A stretch of 64,000 nt of DNA from assembly GCF_001563475.1 (NCBI RefSeq), contig NZ_LPUT01000028.1:62001-126000 (forward strand), in the 5' to 3' direction. Shown here piece after piece: positions 52,989 to 62,311 of the stretch (the stretch's first letter is position 1; every line of letters begins with the position of its first letter). A model generated the notes under the pieces. That model was not told where the DNA came from, ran no database searches, and saw only the letters and a list, made by a program, of their open reading frames with translations. A program made the translations under genes and the position numbers. Source of the stretch: Sporosarcina sp. HYO08 (GTDB taxonomy: Bacteria; Bacillota; Bacilli; Bacillales_A; Planococcaceae).

Positions 52989-55391
52989 ATGCGGAAAAAA
53001 ATCGCCTTATTGTGTACAGTGATTTTTACCTTATTAGCTTTACTGCCATTCCAAACGGCGCAAGCGGCGGGCCCGGATTTGAAGGTGAAGATTACAACGG
53101 GCTTAGATGGAAAAGTAAAATACGGTAAAGGGGCACACCTTATTCTGACGATTGAAAATAATGGGGCGTCGTTCAATGGGGATCTTGTATTGGACATTTC
53201 ATCATCTTATCGTGTTGGAAATGGAGAAGCAATACCTTTAACGATTGATAGCGGGGAAACGAAAACGCTGTCAGTGATCGTACCATCCATTAGCGATCAC
53301 CACTACGGCATGCAGTCCAAATCGATTTATTTCTATGAGGGCGGATGGGAAAAGGGAAAAGAAATTGCACATAAAGGTGCACAGCAATTCACAACATCAA
53401 TGTTTTACGGAGACACAAAATTTCTCGTCGCGTTTACAAATCAACCTGATCGATTAAGCGCATTGAAAACGGTGAAAGTGCCGAATGCGACGAATCAGCA
53501 ATTGATCTATGCATCTAAAATGGAAAAATCGTTATTGCCAAATGATGCAGACGGCTGGGGGGCGGCCGATTATATCATTATTGATGAATATCCGATCGCT
53601 GATTTGTCAGAAGCCAGGCAGAAAGCATTGTTAAATTGGGTACGTGCTGGTGGAATAATGATTGTCGGTGCTTCTGATAATTTGAAGGGAGAAGTAGGGA
53701 TCCTTTCAGACTATTTGCCATTTACATTAGAAGACAAAATTAAGGCAGATGCATCAGCACTAGATGGCTGGGCGGGCGAAGGAAGCTTCAAGGGACAAAT
53801 TTCTATGTACAATACAACGAGTCATGAAGGCAGTCACTCCTTGTTTACATCATCTTCCAATGTACTTGTCGCGTATAAAACGATAGGCCAAGGAGCGATT
53901 ATTCAGACGGCTTTTTCATTGGGGGATGCCCCGTTGGCTACAATGCCAGATGTGACTGCGCTTTGGAATCAGTTAGTAGCCTCCGGAGACAAACTCATTC
54001 AACATACGACTATGTATTCTGAAAGTCCAATGGAGGGGATTAGCCATACGATTGGAGATAGCAATGAATTATTTCCATCTTTTAAAGTATCTACACCGCT
54101 GCTATTTGGACTTATTCTTCTCTACATCATTGTAACAATTCCAGTTTTATATTTTGTGTTAAAACGAAAAGACAAAAGGGAGCATGCGTGGTGGATCATT
54201 CCGACGATTGCTATCATTACGTCGATCGCTATTTTTGCAATCGGTGCGAAAAATCGTATTGGAAATGCACAAATTCAAGTAACAGCCGTTTTACAAGCGG
54301 AGCAAGATGGCAGTTTATCGGGCTATTATGCACAATCCTTATTGTCTAATAAGGCGGGCGATTTTACGTTAACTGCACCGGCGGGTACAACGATGAATGC
54401 TGCTGTTTCCACAACGAATTTCTTTGGACCATCAGATGCTTCCAGTCATAAACAGGCAATGCTCGAAAGAGGGCAAACGGGGGCGAAAATGCATTTATTT
54501 GATATTGGCTATTGGTCAGTTAAGTCCATTTATGGAAAAACTATGCTGGAACAACTTGGTCAATATGAGTCAACGTTAAAAGTCGATCAAAAAAAATTAA
54601 CAGGAACGATTACAAACACTTTCCCTTTTGAATTGAAAGATGCGGCTATTTGGTCAGGCACTAAGTTAATTCCATTGGGAGATATGGGGGCGGGTGAAAC
54701 GCTGGAAGTGAATGAGACATTAAAAACTTCTGCGCTCGTTGCGAGTCGACCTATGTTTAATACGTATATGAACCCATCTCCTACAAACGTCAATGATCTC
54801 ACTGAACTTCGTAAGGAAAGCCTTTTTACATTTACGAGTCAGTTTATGCAATTTGCGCAAAAACCAATGATTATCGGTTATACCAATGCACAAATCATTC
54901 CAGTTGAGCTTGAAAATGGCCGTCCTTCTATTTCATCATTGGCGATGATTATGCAGCCGATCGATGTAGAAATGTCATTTTCGGGAACGATTGAAATAGA
55001 GCCAGAAATGATGGGCATGTCTTTAGTCGGTGAGAAAAGCCAAATGGAAGCAGGTCAAGCTGCTCCCACAGGAAATCGTTATTATTTTGAAGAGCCAATG
55101 TACGAACAAAAGTGGCAATTACCAGCCGACATTGTTGATCGAAACATGAACTGGAAATCACTAAAATTGAAAAACATCCAAAATGGATTATACGAAGTAG
55201 AACTTTGGAATTCGAAATTAAGTAAATTCGAGAAAGTAAAAGATTCAAAACTCGTTGAAATGACGAGTCATGTTGAAGATTATATTTCACCGGATGGGAC
55301 GATCATGCTGCAGCTCCGTGTAAGTAATACGATGCACGGGACAGAAGGCCGTGCACCGGAATTATGGTTAAGTGGCGAGGTGGCACAATGA
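52989..55391 (+). CDS. Large exported and membrane-anchored protein of an ABC/MoxR/VWA operon
   Basis: An 800-residue protein I do not recognise as a named family. A signal peptide ends near TAQAAG (residues 23-28). An extracellular beta-rich region (about 30-350) contains a class I glutamine-amidotransferase-like stretch, YIIIDEYPIADLSEARQKALLNWV, ending GGIMIVGAS. Two helices lie at about 371-391 and 400-420, and a second extracellular region reaches the end with no further helix. GGAGGGAAGG precedes the ATG. It starts a tightly packed operon and overlaps the ABC ATPase by ATGA. It recalls GldG-like auxiliary proteins of ABC systems. Confidence 0.8.
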   Translation: MRKKIALLCTVIFTLLALLPFQTAQAAGPDLKVKITTGLDGKVKYGKGAHLILTIENNGASFNGDLVLDISSSYRVGNGEAIPLTIDSGETKTLSVIVPSISDHHYGMQSKSIYFYEGGWEKGKEIAHKGAQQFTTSMFYGDTKFLVAFTNQPDRLSALKTVKVPNATNQQLIYASKMEKSLLPNDADGWGAADYIIIDEYPIADLSEARQKALLNWVRAGGIMIVGASDNLKGEVGILSDYLPFTLEDKIKADASALDGWAGEGSFKGQISMYNTTSHEGSHSLFTSSSNVLVAYKTIGQGAIIQTAFSLGDAPLATMPDVTALWNQLVASGDKLIQHTTMYSESPMEGISHTIGDSNELFPSFKVSTPLLFGLILLYIIVTIPVLYFVLKRKDKREHAWWIIPTIAIITSIAIFAIGAKNRIGNAQIQVTAVLQAEQDGSLSGYYAQSLLSNKAGDFTLTAPAGTTMNAAVSTTNFFGPSDASSHKQAMLERGQTGAKMHLFDIGYWSVKSIYGKTMLEQLGQYESTLKVDQKKLTGTITNTFPFELKDAAIWSGTKLIPLGDMGAGETLEVNETLKTSALVASRPMFNTYMNPSPTNVNDLTELRKESLFTFTSQFMQFAQKPMIIGYTNAQIIPVELENGRPSISSLAMIMQPIDVEMSFSGTIEIEPEMMGMSLVGEKSQMEAGQAAPTGNRYYFEEPMYEQKWQLPADIVDRNMNWKSLKLKNIQNGLYEVELWNSKLSKFEKVKDSKLVEMTSHVEDYISPDGTIMLQLRVSNTMHGTEGRAPELWLSGEVAQ

Positions 55392-56317
55392 TTGAAATAA
55401 AAGGGCTAACCAAAAAATATGGACGTTTTTATGCGCTTAACAATTTGGATTTGACGTTGCAGGAAGGTACAGTTTTTGGTTTTGTCGGTGCGAATGGGGC
55501 AGGCAAATCGACGACCTTTTTAATATTAGCAACTTTGTTGCAGCCTACTACAGGTGATGTATTTATTAATGGGATAAATGTAAGGGAGAATCCAAAGGAA
55601 GTTAGAAAAATGATCGGCTATATGCCTGACTTTTTCGGTGTGTACGATCAATTGAAAACAGATGAGTATTTAGATTTTTACGGGGCCAGTTATGGTATTC
55701 CAGAAGTGGAGCGCCAAAAGCTAATTCCTCAACTATTAGAATTAGTGAATCTGTCAGACAAAAGATACACCTACGTAGATCTTCTATCCCGTGGAATGAA
55801 GCAACGGCTTTGTCTTGCGAGAAGTCTTATCCATGATCCAAGTGTACTCATTTTAGATGAGCCGGCATCGGGGCTCGATCCGCGGGCGCGAGTGGAAATG
55901 AGGGAGATCTTAAAAACGTTAAAAAAGATGGGCAAGACGATTTTAATCTCTTCGCATATCTTACCGGAACTGGCTGAAATGTGTGATGAGATCGGCATTA
56001 TTGACAGCGGACGTCTCGTCGCTCACGGTTCGGTTGCTGAAATACAAGCGCAATTAAAAGGGGAGAAAGCGATCTATGTTCGCTTTGCGGGTTCTGCGGA
56101 ACAAGCACTTTCCTTTTTTGAGACAGAACCGCATGCTCATTCAATTGCATTGACAGATCAACCTAACGAATTGTCTTTTATTTATAAGGGAACTGAAGAA
56201 GAGCAGATCGATTTACTCAAACGAGCAATTTCACAAAATATCCCAATCCTTTCTTTTAGAGAGCACGTAACGAATCTAGAAGACGTGTTCATGGAAATTA
56301 CGAAGGGAGATGTGTAA
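55388..56317 (+). CDS. ABC transporter ATP-binding protein
   Basis: A 309-residue ABC-2-type ATPase (CcmA/DrrA class). It has Walker A GANGAGKST, signature LSRGMKQRL (an SRGM variant of LSGGQ), Walker B LILDEPASGLD and a C-terminal DrrA-like extension of about 90 residues. ATG 55388 overlaps the previous stop as ATGA, with GAGGTGGC upstream. It pairs with the permease encoded next. Its cargo is unknown; the context suggests surface protein assembly rather than drug export. Confidence 0.92.
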   Translation: MIEIKGLTKKYGRFYALNNLDLTLQEGTVFGFVGANGAGKSTTFLILATLLQPTTGDVFINGINVRENPKEVRKMIGYMPDFFGVYDQLKTDEYLDFYGASYGIPEVERQKLIPQLLELVNLSDKRYTYVDLLSRGMKQRLCLARSLIHDPSVLILDEPASGLDPRARVEMREILKTLKKMGKTILISSHILPELAEMCDEIGIIDSGRLVAHGSVAEIQAQLKGEKAIYVRFAGSAEQALSFFETEPHAHSIALTDQPNELSFIYKGTEEEQIDLLKRAISQNIPILSFREHVTNLEDVFMEITKGDV

Positions 56318-56318
56318 G

Positions 56319-57170
56319 GTGAAGGCAGCTTTTCAAAACCCTGTATTATTCAAGGAGTTGAAGCTTCGATTTCGATCAGGTAAAAGCTTTAACGGTGTTT
56401 TGTTTTATTTGATCGCCATTTGTATTTTTGTCTTCGGGTTTATTTTTACAACGATGAGTATGACAGGTGTATCGTATTTCCGACCGGATGAAAGTTTAAT
56501 GTTATTTGTCTTACTTGCTTTTATTCAGTTGGGGCTTGTCCTTTTTATAACGCCCGGACTTACAGCTGGAACAATCAGTGCTGAACGTGAGAAACAAACG
56601 CTGGGCATATTATTGACGACTTCACAAAGCTCGTTTCAAATTATTATCGGTAAACTACTTTCATCTATTGCTTTTTTACTCTTATTAATTATCGCGGGAT
56701 TGCCGATTTATAGTTTAGTCTTTTTATTCGGCGGGATTTCTCCGATGCAGTTTATGAAAGTATTGCTGTTTTTATTTGTGACGATGCTAGCGATTGGCAG
56801 CGTTGGCGTCCTGTTTTCTACAATTATTCGAAAAACGATCGTGTCTATGATCGCAACATATGGAACGATGTTATTCTTATCAATTATTACAGGTTTTCTA
56901 TTTCTTGTAATCATCCAAGTAACGACAATGGGACACACAAGTGTAGGAGCGCCGCCAACTTCTTATATGGGACATTTTTTTGCGACCATTAACCCGGCAG
57001 TTCTATTTGCAACAATTGTGGTTCCTGGTGTTACTGAAGGGATTACAGGTATGACACAGGTGAAGTTTCCAATATGGGGAGGATATTTATTATTTTATCT
57101 AGCGATTACCATTATTTCCCTATTTCTTTCTGTTAAGAAGCTTCGGGTGAATATGAAACGTTCTAAATAA
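56319..57170 (+). CDS. ABC-2-type permease
   Basis: A 283-residue membrane protein with six helices (first at about 27-49). The ISAEREKQTLGILLTTSQSSFQIIIGKLLSS segment after the second helix is the hallmark of ABC-2 permeases of the NatB/GldF class. GTG 56319 is chosen: GAAGGGAG lies 9 bases upstream. An ATG at 56310 directly abuts that site. One homodimer with the preceding ATPase is likely. Confidence 0.88.
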   Translation: MKAAFQNPVLFKELKLRFRSGKSFNGVLFYLIAICIFVFGFIFTTMSMTGVSYFRPDESLMLFVLLAFIQLGLVLFITPGLTAGTISAEREKQTLGILLTTSQSSFQIIIGKLLSSIAFLLLLIIAGLPIYSLVFLFGGISPMQFMKVLLFLFVTMLAIGSVGVLFSTIIRKTIVSMIATYGTMLFLSIITGFLFLVIIQVTTMGHTSVGAPPTSYMGHFFATINPAVLFATIVVPGVTEGITGMTQVKFPIWGGYLLFYLAITIISLFLSVKKLRVNMKRSK

Positions 57171-57189
57171 TAAAGGAGGGGAAAGGCGA

Positions 57190-58653
57190 ATGGAGCGGAA
57201 AGCATTATTAAAATATGTAAAGGCCGCATTAGGTTGGCTGCAATTGGAACGAGTTGTTTGGATGCTTCAGACGGGTTTCTGTTTATCCATACTAAGTGCT
57301 GTGCTTATTTTGTCTGTTTCCCGCTTATTTGTCTTCCCTCATTATAAGTGGATTGCCTTTACTGTGGGTCTAGTCGTATTGTTACTCTATAGTGCTGTGA
57401 TCGTTTATAAAAGAGTTCAGTTACAGGAAGCTGTATGGGAACTCGATCGTTATATGCCCCATAATTTGCTTATTACTGCTTTGGATGCCCATCATAACCA
57501 AACAAATTTATCATCTGCGTTAGTCCATTCAGCGACTAAGAAAATGAAAAGTGTTTATGAACAATTTAAACAGCGAGAGAAAAAGTACATCAATCCTAAA
57601 ATGCTTGGCTCCTTAATTTTTTTGTCAGCCTGCCTAGTATTGTTGTTACTATTTCCTTCTAATTCGCAACTGGAAGCAACAACGATTGTACAAGAAAAAG
57701 AAATTGTCCGGCAAGTTAAAAAGAATGTTCAAGAGATGGCAAAGAAAGAAACAATCCCACAAGTGAAAAAAGAATTAGAGGAGCTTGTGAAAAAACTTGA
57801 AGAGACACAGCTGTCTGAAGAGGTATTAAAAGAACTTGTCAAGAAACAAAAGGAGTTACGATTGCAAGAGCAAAAGTTGAGGGCGAAAAAAACCTTCGCG
57901 GAATCAACAAGTAATTCCGATGCCGCATTAACTAAAGCGGAAGAAAAAGAATTATCCGAGTTGAAAAAGATTACAGATCAACTTGCTAAACAAGCTGGGA
58001 ATACGTATTCGGATCTATCCGAAATCGGTAGGGCACCATCATTACCGGCATTGGCGACATTGGATTCACAGCAAACACCGAACAACAATAAATCCCCTAG
58101 ATCAACAAACGAGAGCCAAGGCCAAGGTCAGGGTCAAGGCCAAGGTCAAGGCCAAGGTCAAGGTCAGGGTCAAGGCCAAGGTCAAGGCCAAGGTCAAGGT
58201 CAGGGTCAAGGCCAAGGTCAAGGTCAGGATCAGGGTCAAGGCCAAGGCCAAGGTCAGGGCCAAGGTCAAGGCCAAGGCCAAGGCCAAGGCCAAGGTCAAG
58301 GCCAAGGCCAAGGTCAAGGCCAAGGTCAAGGCCAAGGCCAGGGTCAAGGTCAAGGTCAGGGTCAAGGCCAAGGTCAAGGTGCAGGACAAGGGTCTGGCGG
58401 CAGAAATTTACTTTCGATTCCGGGTGGACGGTTTGGATCTACCGAAGATCCATCGATCGTTGGCGGTAAAAACAGCGAAGGTGAATTCATAGAAGAACGC
58501 GATGTGGAAGGTCTAGTTGAAAAAGGAACGATCCGCCCTTACAAAGAAGTCATCGGTAATTATAAAGATGCTTATTTGAAGAGTACGGACAAGATGGAAT
58601 TGCCAACTGATTTAAAGCATATTTTATCCGATTACTTTTCTTCAATTGAATGA
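57190..58653 (+). CDS. Membrane protein with coiled coil and Gly-Gln repeat tract
   Basis: A 487-residue protein. Helices lie at about residues 25-46 and 55-75, and a third at about 138-156. A Lys/Glu-rich coiled coil (about 175-245) follows. A tract of about 44 Gly-Gln dipeptides (residues about 310-397, one Asp for Gly) leads to a conserved-looking C-terminus, RPYKEVIGNYKDAYLKSTDK...LKHILSDYFSSIE. The C-terminal pattern resembles proteins encoded beside MoxR/VWA genes in other phyla (DUF4175-like, from memory). GGAGGGG precedes the ATG. The repeat may act as a flexible spacer; function unknown. Confidence 0.8.
   Translation: MERKALLKYVKAALGWLQLERVVWMLQTGFCLSILSAVLILSVSRLFVFPHYKWIAFTVGLVVLLLYSAVIVYKRVQLQEAVWELDRYMPHNLLITALDAHHNQTNLSSALVHSATKKMKSVYEQFKQREKKYINPKMLGSLIFLSACLVLLLLFPSNSQLEATTIVQEKEIVRQVKKNVQEMAKKETIPQVKKELEELVKKLEETQLSEEVLKELVKKQKELRLQEQKLRAKKTFAESTSNSDAALTKAEEKELSELKKITDQLAKQAGNTYSDLSEIGRAPSLPALATLDSQQTPNNNKSPRSTNESQGQGQGQGQGQGQGQGQGQGQGQGQGQGQGQGQGQGQDQGQGQGQGQGQGQGQGQGQGQGQGQGQGQGQGQGQGQGQGQGQGQGQGQGAGQGSGGRNLLSIPGGRFGSTEDPSIVGGKNSEGEFIEERDVEGLVEKGTIRPYKEVIGNYKDAYLKSTDKMELPTDLKHILSDYFSSIE
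58117..58380 (+). repeat. Hexanucleotide tandem array encoding (Gln-Gly)44
   Basis: About 44 units of CARGGY (CAA/CAG with GGC/GGT), 264 bases, with many exact 12- and 18-base sub-repeats. The single break is a GAT codon at 58229. Other frames are also open, encoding Lys/Val and Leu/Thr/Ala repeats; these are consequences of the repeat. Length variation by slippage in steps of 6 would keep the frame. Confidence 0.95.
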
Positions 58654-58673
58654 TATGGAATGGAAGTGTTTAC

Positions 58674-59669
58674 ATGTCTTATGCACCTGAACAATTTCAA
58701 GAAATGAGCGATCAGCTGCACAAAGTAAAAAAAGAAATTGGGACTTTTATCGTCGGACAAGAAGAAGCCATTGAATTTTCGCTCTATGCAATTTTGGCAG
58801 AAGGGCATGCGCTGCTGGAGGGCTTACCGGGATTGGGGAAAACGATGCTCATCCGCACGATTTCGGAAGTGCTTGACCTATCGTTTTCGCGCATTCAATT
58901 TACACCCGATCTCATGCCAGCCGATATTACAGGAACGAGTATGTTAGAACGGAACAACAGTGGAACACAGCGGTTTGTTTTTAAGGAAGGACCAATTTTT
59001 AGCCAAATGGTATTAGCGGATGAAATTAACCGAGCGACCCCGAAAACACAAAGTGCGTTACTAGAAGCAATGGGAGAAAAGACGGTTACTGTACTTGGCG
59101 AGACACGTCAAATGATGAAGCCATTTTTCGTTTTGGCAACTCAAAACCCAATTGAAATGGAGGGTACTTATCCACTGCCCGAAGCACAGATGGATCGTTT
59201 TTTATGTAAAATTTTATTGCCTTATCCGAGCAGGGATGAGTTGAAAGAGATTGTTCAACGTACAACCGGCACAGCACATATTGCGATTCAAAAAATCATG
59301 AATGCAAACGAAGTAGTAGAAGCACAAAAAATGACAAGGGCAGTTATTGTGGCCGAGGAAATCCTTGATTTTGCCGTTCAGCTTGTTGCGAATACACATC
59401 ATCATGAAGAATCATCTACTGAGTGGACAAAGTACGTGCAATATGGAAGCGGTCCACGAGGTCTTCAATCTATTATTCGGTTAGCAAAAGCGAGGGCACT
59501 CATGGATGGCCGTTTTCACGTCTCGATCGCGGATATTAAACATGTTGCACAGCCGGCGTTACGCCATCGAATTTTGCTGAATTATGAAGGAGAGGCCGAA
59601 GGGATCAATGTGAATGCGCTTATTGAAAAACTTTTGAATGAAAGTCGGAAAGGGGCATTTGCGAATTGA
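58674..59669 (+). CDS. MoxR-family AAA+ ATPase
   Basis: A 331-residue AAA+ chaperone-like ATPase of the MoxR class. Walker A is GLPGLGKTML, Walker B LADEINRATPKTQSALLEAMGE, sensor 1 LATQNPIEMEGTYPLPEAQMDRF with the Arg finger region following. A helical lid domain ends the protein. MoxR proteins act with VWA and DUF58 partners to mature or activate surface complexes. ATG 58674 follows TGGAAGTG. The 4-base TTGA overlap couples it to DUF58. Confidence 0.94.
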   Translation: MSYAPEQFQEMSDQLHKVKKEIGTFIVGQEEAIEFSLYAILAEGHALLEGLPGLGKTMLIRTISEVLDLSFSRIQFTPDLMPADITGTSMLERNNSGTQRFVFKEGPIFSQMVLADEINRATPKTQSALLEAMGEKTVTVLGETRQMMKPFFVLATQNPIEMEGTYPLPEAQMDRFLCKILLPYPSRDELKEIVQRTTGTAHIAIQKIMNANEVVEAQKMTRAVIVAEEILDFAVQLVANTHHHEESSTEWTKYVQYGSGPRGLQSIIRLAKARALMDGRFHVSIADIKHVAQPALRHRILLNYEGEAEGINVNALIEKLLNESRKGAFAN

Positions 59670-60538
59670 CTCACGAGCTGCTCCCGAACCAATTAGCGAA
59701 AAGACTAAGTTCGTTTGCAATCGTTTCAAAATCCAAAAGACTCGGTGCCCATAAGGGAACGCACCGTTCAAGGAAAACAGGCTCATCACTGGATTTTTCT
59801 GATTTTAGAGAATACCATCCAGGTGATGATTTACGTCATATTGATTGGAATGTCTATGCGCGGACGGAAAAGCCTTATATTAAGCAGTTTTTAGATGAAC
59901 AAGAAATGCGTATTCATATTGTGCTTGACGCTACAAAGTCGATGAGTGTGGATGGCAAGTGGGAATTTGCGCGGCAACTTGCCATTGCGCTCGGCCAAAT
60001 TGGGCTATCGAGCGGAGACACCGTTTCTTTTTCAACGAGAATCAATGGGAAAAAGCAGTTTTTTCGCAAAAAGGGCATAGTCCAGCGTGCAATGTGGACA
60101 AAAATGATTGCAACGCTAGAAACCCCTCAAACGACTGAAGAATTCACAGAGACGATTTTGAAAGGGATGCCAAAAGCAATTACTGTGCTATTTATCATTA
60201 CAGACGGATTAGAGGAACTAGAAAAATGGACGCAACTATTCCGCAAGCTGCCGGGCATCTGCCATGACACGCGACTAATCTTCGTCCAATCCGATGAAGA
60301 AGAACATCCACAAGTAGAAGGGGACGTAAAACTCATTGATATTGAAAATGAAAAAGAGGTCGATATTAGCATTTCACGTCAACGGATCGAAAGCTATTTA
60401 AACAAAAAGGCGAGCCACGAAGCAAAGATGGCGGCAATTTGCAATCGGTTTGGCATTCAGTATTTCCATGCCCGTGTCAAAGAAGGCGTCATGGAAACGG
60501 TAACGAAAAAAATGCGTCATGCAGGGTGGCTTCGCTAG
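59666..60538 (+). CDS. DUF58 domain protein (YeaD-like, degenerate VWA fold)
   Basis: A 290-residue protein with the DUF58 signature DFREYHPGDDLRHIDWNVYARTEKPYIKQFLDEQEMRIHIVLDATKSM. Here DATKSM stands in for a VWA metal site (DxSxS), so metal binding is doubtful. It has no N-terminal helices, unlike many DUF58 proteins, so it is probably cytosolic. TTG 59666 overlaps the moxR stop (TTGA). It is the usual partner of MoxR. Confidence 0.9.
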   Translation: MTHELLPNQLAKRLSSFAIVSKSKRLGAHKGTHRSRKTGSSLDFSDFREYHPGDDLRHIDWNVYARTEKPYIKQFLDEQEMRIHIVLDATKSMSVDGKWEFARQLAIALGQIGLSSGDTVSFSTRINGKKQFFRKKGIVQRAMWTKMIATLETPQTTEEFTETILKGMPKAITVLFIITDGLEELEKWTQLFRKLPGICHDTRLIFVQSDEEEHPQVEGDVKLIDIENEKEVDISISRQRIESYLNKKASHEAKMAAICNRFGIQYFHARVKEGVMETVTKKMRHAGWLR

Positions 60539-60553
60539 AAAGGCGGACGAAAA

Positions 60554-62311
60554 GTGGGAATCGATCAGTTCATCAATAGTTGGACGGCAATTTTCCCGTT
60601 GACCGTCCTTTTTTATTACTTTTTTCGAAAACGTTATGAGTCAAAAACGATTTCATCTACACTTTTTTGGCAACAAGACGAGCGTGAATTACAAGTTTCA
60701 CCTTATTTAAGAAATTTACAAAGAAATGCATTGTTCTACTTACAAATGGCAGCACTATTAGTAATGGTATTTTTATTGTTAAAACCTTATGTAATGACGG
60801 AGAAAGAAGTGGCCGATGAAACCATTTTCATCATTGATACTTCAGCAAGTATGTTAGCAACAAAAAATGGTGTCACACATTTTGATCATCAACGGGCTGA
60901 GATGAAAACAGTTGTGGAAAAACGGGCGGGACAACCGATGACAATTGTAACGTCTGGGAAAGAACCCGCAATCGTCGTCCAGAAAGAAACGGACCCTAAA
61001 GTGATCATCGGAGCCATCGATCAATTACAAATAACGTATGAAAATGAGCAAATGGCTAAAACGATTGAATTTGTTCAATCATTAGCGACAAAAAGCGGTT
61101 CCGATATTCATATCTATACAGATTATCTCGATCGAAGCACTTTTTATGAGGGAGAGCCTGACCACTCTTGGACAGTTCACGGGTTAAATGATGCAGTCGT
61201 AAACATTTCGATCGACAAATTTGGTGCACTTCAAGCGACAGAAGGAACAGAGGCAATTGTTAAAATCGTCAATCAGTCCGACCAACAGCAATCAGGGAAG
61301 ATTGAAATTTTCGATGCCTTGTCAGATCAGCGATTGGCATCTGAAAATTTTACGATAGAGGCAAGTAAAGAGCTGTTCATACCTTTTGAAAAACTTCCTA
61401 CAAGCAATGCTTTACACGCTGAAATGATTGTGAACGATGAGTACGAAGTGGACAATCACGCTTTTTCATTAGTAGGGAATGAAGAAAAAGAAGTTATTGT
61501 AGACCGTTCTTTACATGAGCTTATTTATAAAGCTTTTGAGGCAGTCGGTGCTGTCGTGTCAACCGGTTCGGTAAACGAAATGCGATTGCATGCAGGTGCG
61601 TTCGCAGTAACAAATGATGTGTCATTACTTGAGAAAAGTGAGCAGCCGATTTTGCTTATAGGGAGAAATGATGTCTCGGCTACCGAAAGCAAAGGTGCGA
61701 TTGAAACGTCATCTGATCCACTCTTTATGCTTGTCAATTTAGAAGATGTATATGTTCAATCGTTGTATCCGCCATTCAATCATTTTACAACGATTGCGGA
61801 TATTGATGGAAAACCTTTCATCCAACGTTCGGGAAGGGGGGACTTGATCGTTCTGGCTGATATTGACCAAACGGATTGGCCGCTCCACCCGTCATTTCCA
61901 CTCTTTATATGGAGTGTTAGTGAAACATTTACTGCGGAACAGAATTCCCTTGGACTGTTTACCCCGAATGAACGGAAAGCCATTTTGATGAGCGGGTTGA
62001 ATGAATTGGAAGTGTTTACGATACAAGACGAATACATTGCGACGTATAGAGATGGTTCAAATTTCATAGCACCGTCACGTCCAGGAATTTATAAAGTGGC
62101 AGATGGGAAAGAAGAAAAACGGTTGGTTGTCCAATTAGAACAGGTGGAGAAAGAACTTCAAAAGGGGACCTCTTATCGAATTGGACAGCTGGAGGAACAA
62201 CAAGAAAACGAACAAGGCAAAAAAGGGATTGGTTGGATTTTACTGATCCCAATTTTAATGCTTTTGCTTATCGAATGGGAGGTGCAACGAAGACGTGGAG
62301 TTCCGAATTGA
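60554..62311 (+). CDS. BatA-type VWA membrane protein
   Basis: A 585-residue protein with BatA-like N-terminal helices (about residues 10-24 and 58-77), then a VWA domain with the metal site DTSASM at about residues 96-101. A long extracellular region follows, and one C-terminal helix (WILLIPILMLLLIEW, about 561-575). GTG 60554 is preceded by AAAGGCGGACG. It overlaps the next VWA gene by 17 bases. In MoxR operons such proteins act at the membrane; the target is unknown. Confidence 0.87.
   Translation: MGIDQFINSWTAIFPLTVLFYYFFRKRYESKTISSTLFWQQDERELQVSPYLRNLQRNALFYLQMAALLVMVFLLLKPYVMTEKEVADETIFIIDTSASMLATKNGVTHFDHQRAEMKTVVEKRAGQPMTIVTSGKEPAIVVQKETDPKVIIGAIDQLQITYENEQMAKTIEFVQSLATKSGSDIHIYTDYLDRSTFYEGEPDHSWTVHGLNDAVVNISIDKFGALQATEGTEAIVKIVNQSDQQQSGKIEIFDALSDQRLASENFTIEASKELFIPFEKLPTSNALHAEMIVNDEYEVDNHAFSLVGNEEKEVIVDRSLHELIYKAFEAVGAVVSTGSVNEMRLHAGAFAVTNDVSLLEKSEQPILLIGRNDVSATESKGAIETSSDPLFMLVNLEDVYVQSLYPPFNHFTTIADIDGKPFIQRSGRGDLIVLADIDQTDWPLHPSFPLFIWSVSETFTAEQNSLGLFTPNERKAILMSGLNELEVFTIQDEYIATYRDGSNFIAPSRPGIYKVADGKEEKRLVVQLEQVEKELQKGTSYRIGQLEEQQENEQGKKGIGWILLIPILMLLLIEWEVQRRRGVPN

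Noticed and set aside
58117..58380. Possible CRISPR array
   Set aside because: Units are 6 bases with no unique spacers, and they lie in frame inside a gene.
58102..58389. Minus-strand Leu/Thr/Ala repeat frame
   Set aside because: Reverse complement of the same repeat; looks like a transmembrane protein only because of base composition.
57983..58492. Long Lys/Val/Ala-rich open frame over the Gly-Gln repeat
   Set aside because: It is the second frame of the CARGGY repeat; no ribosome binding site, and its content is set by the array.
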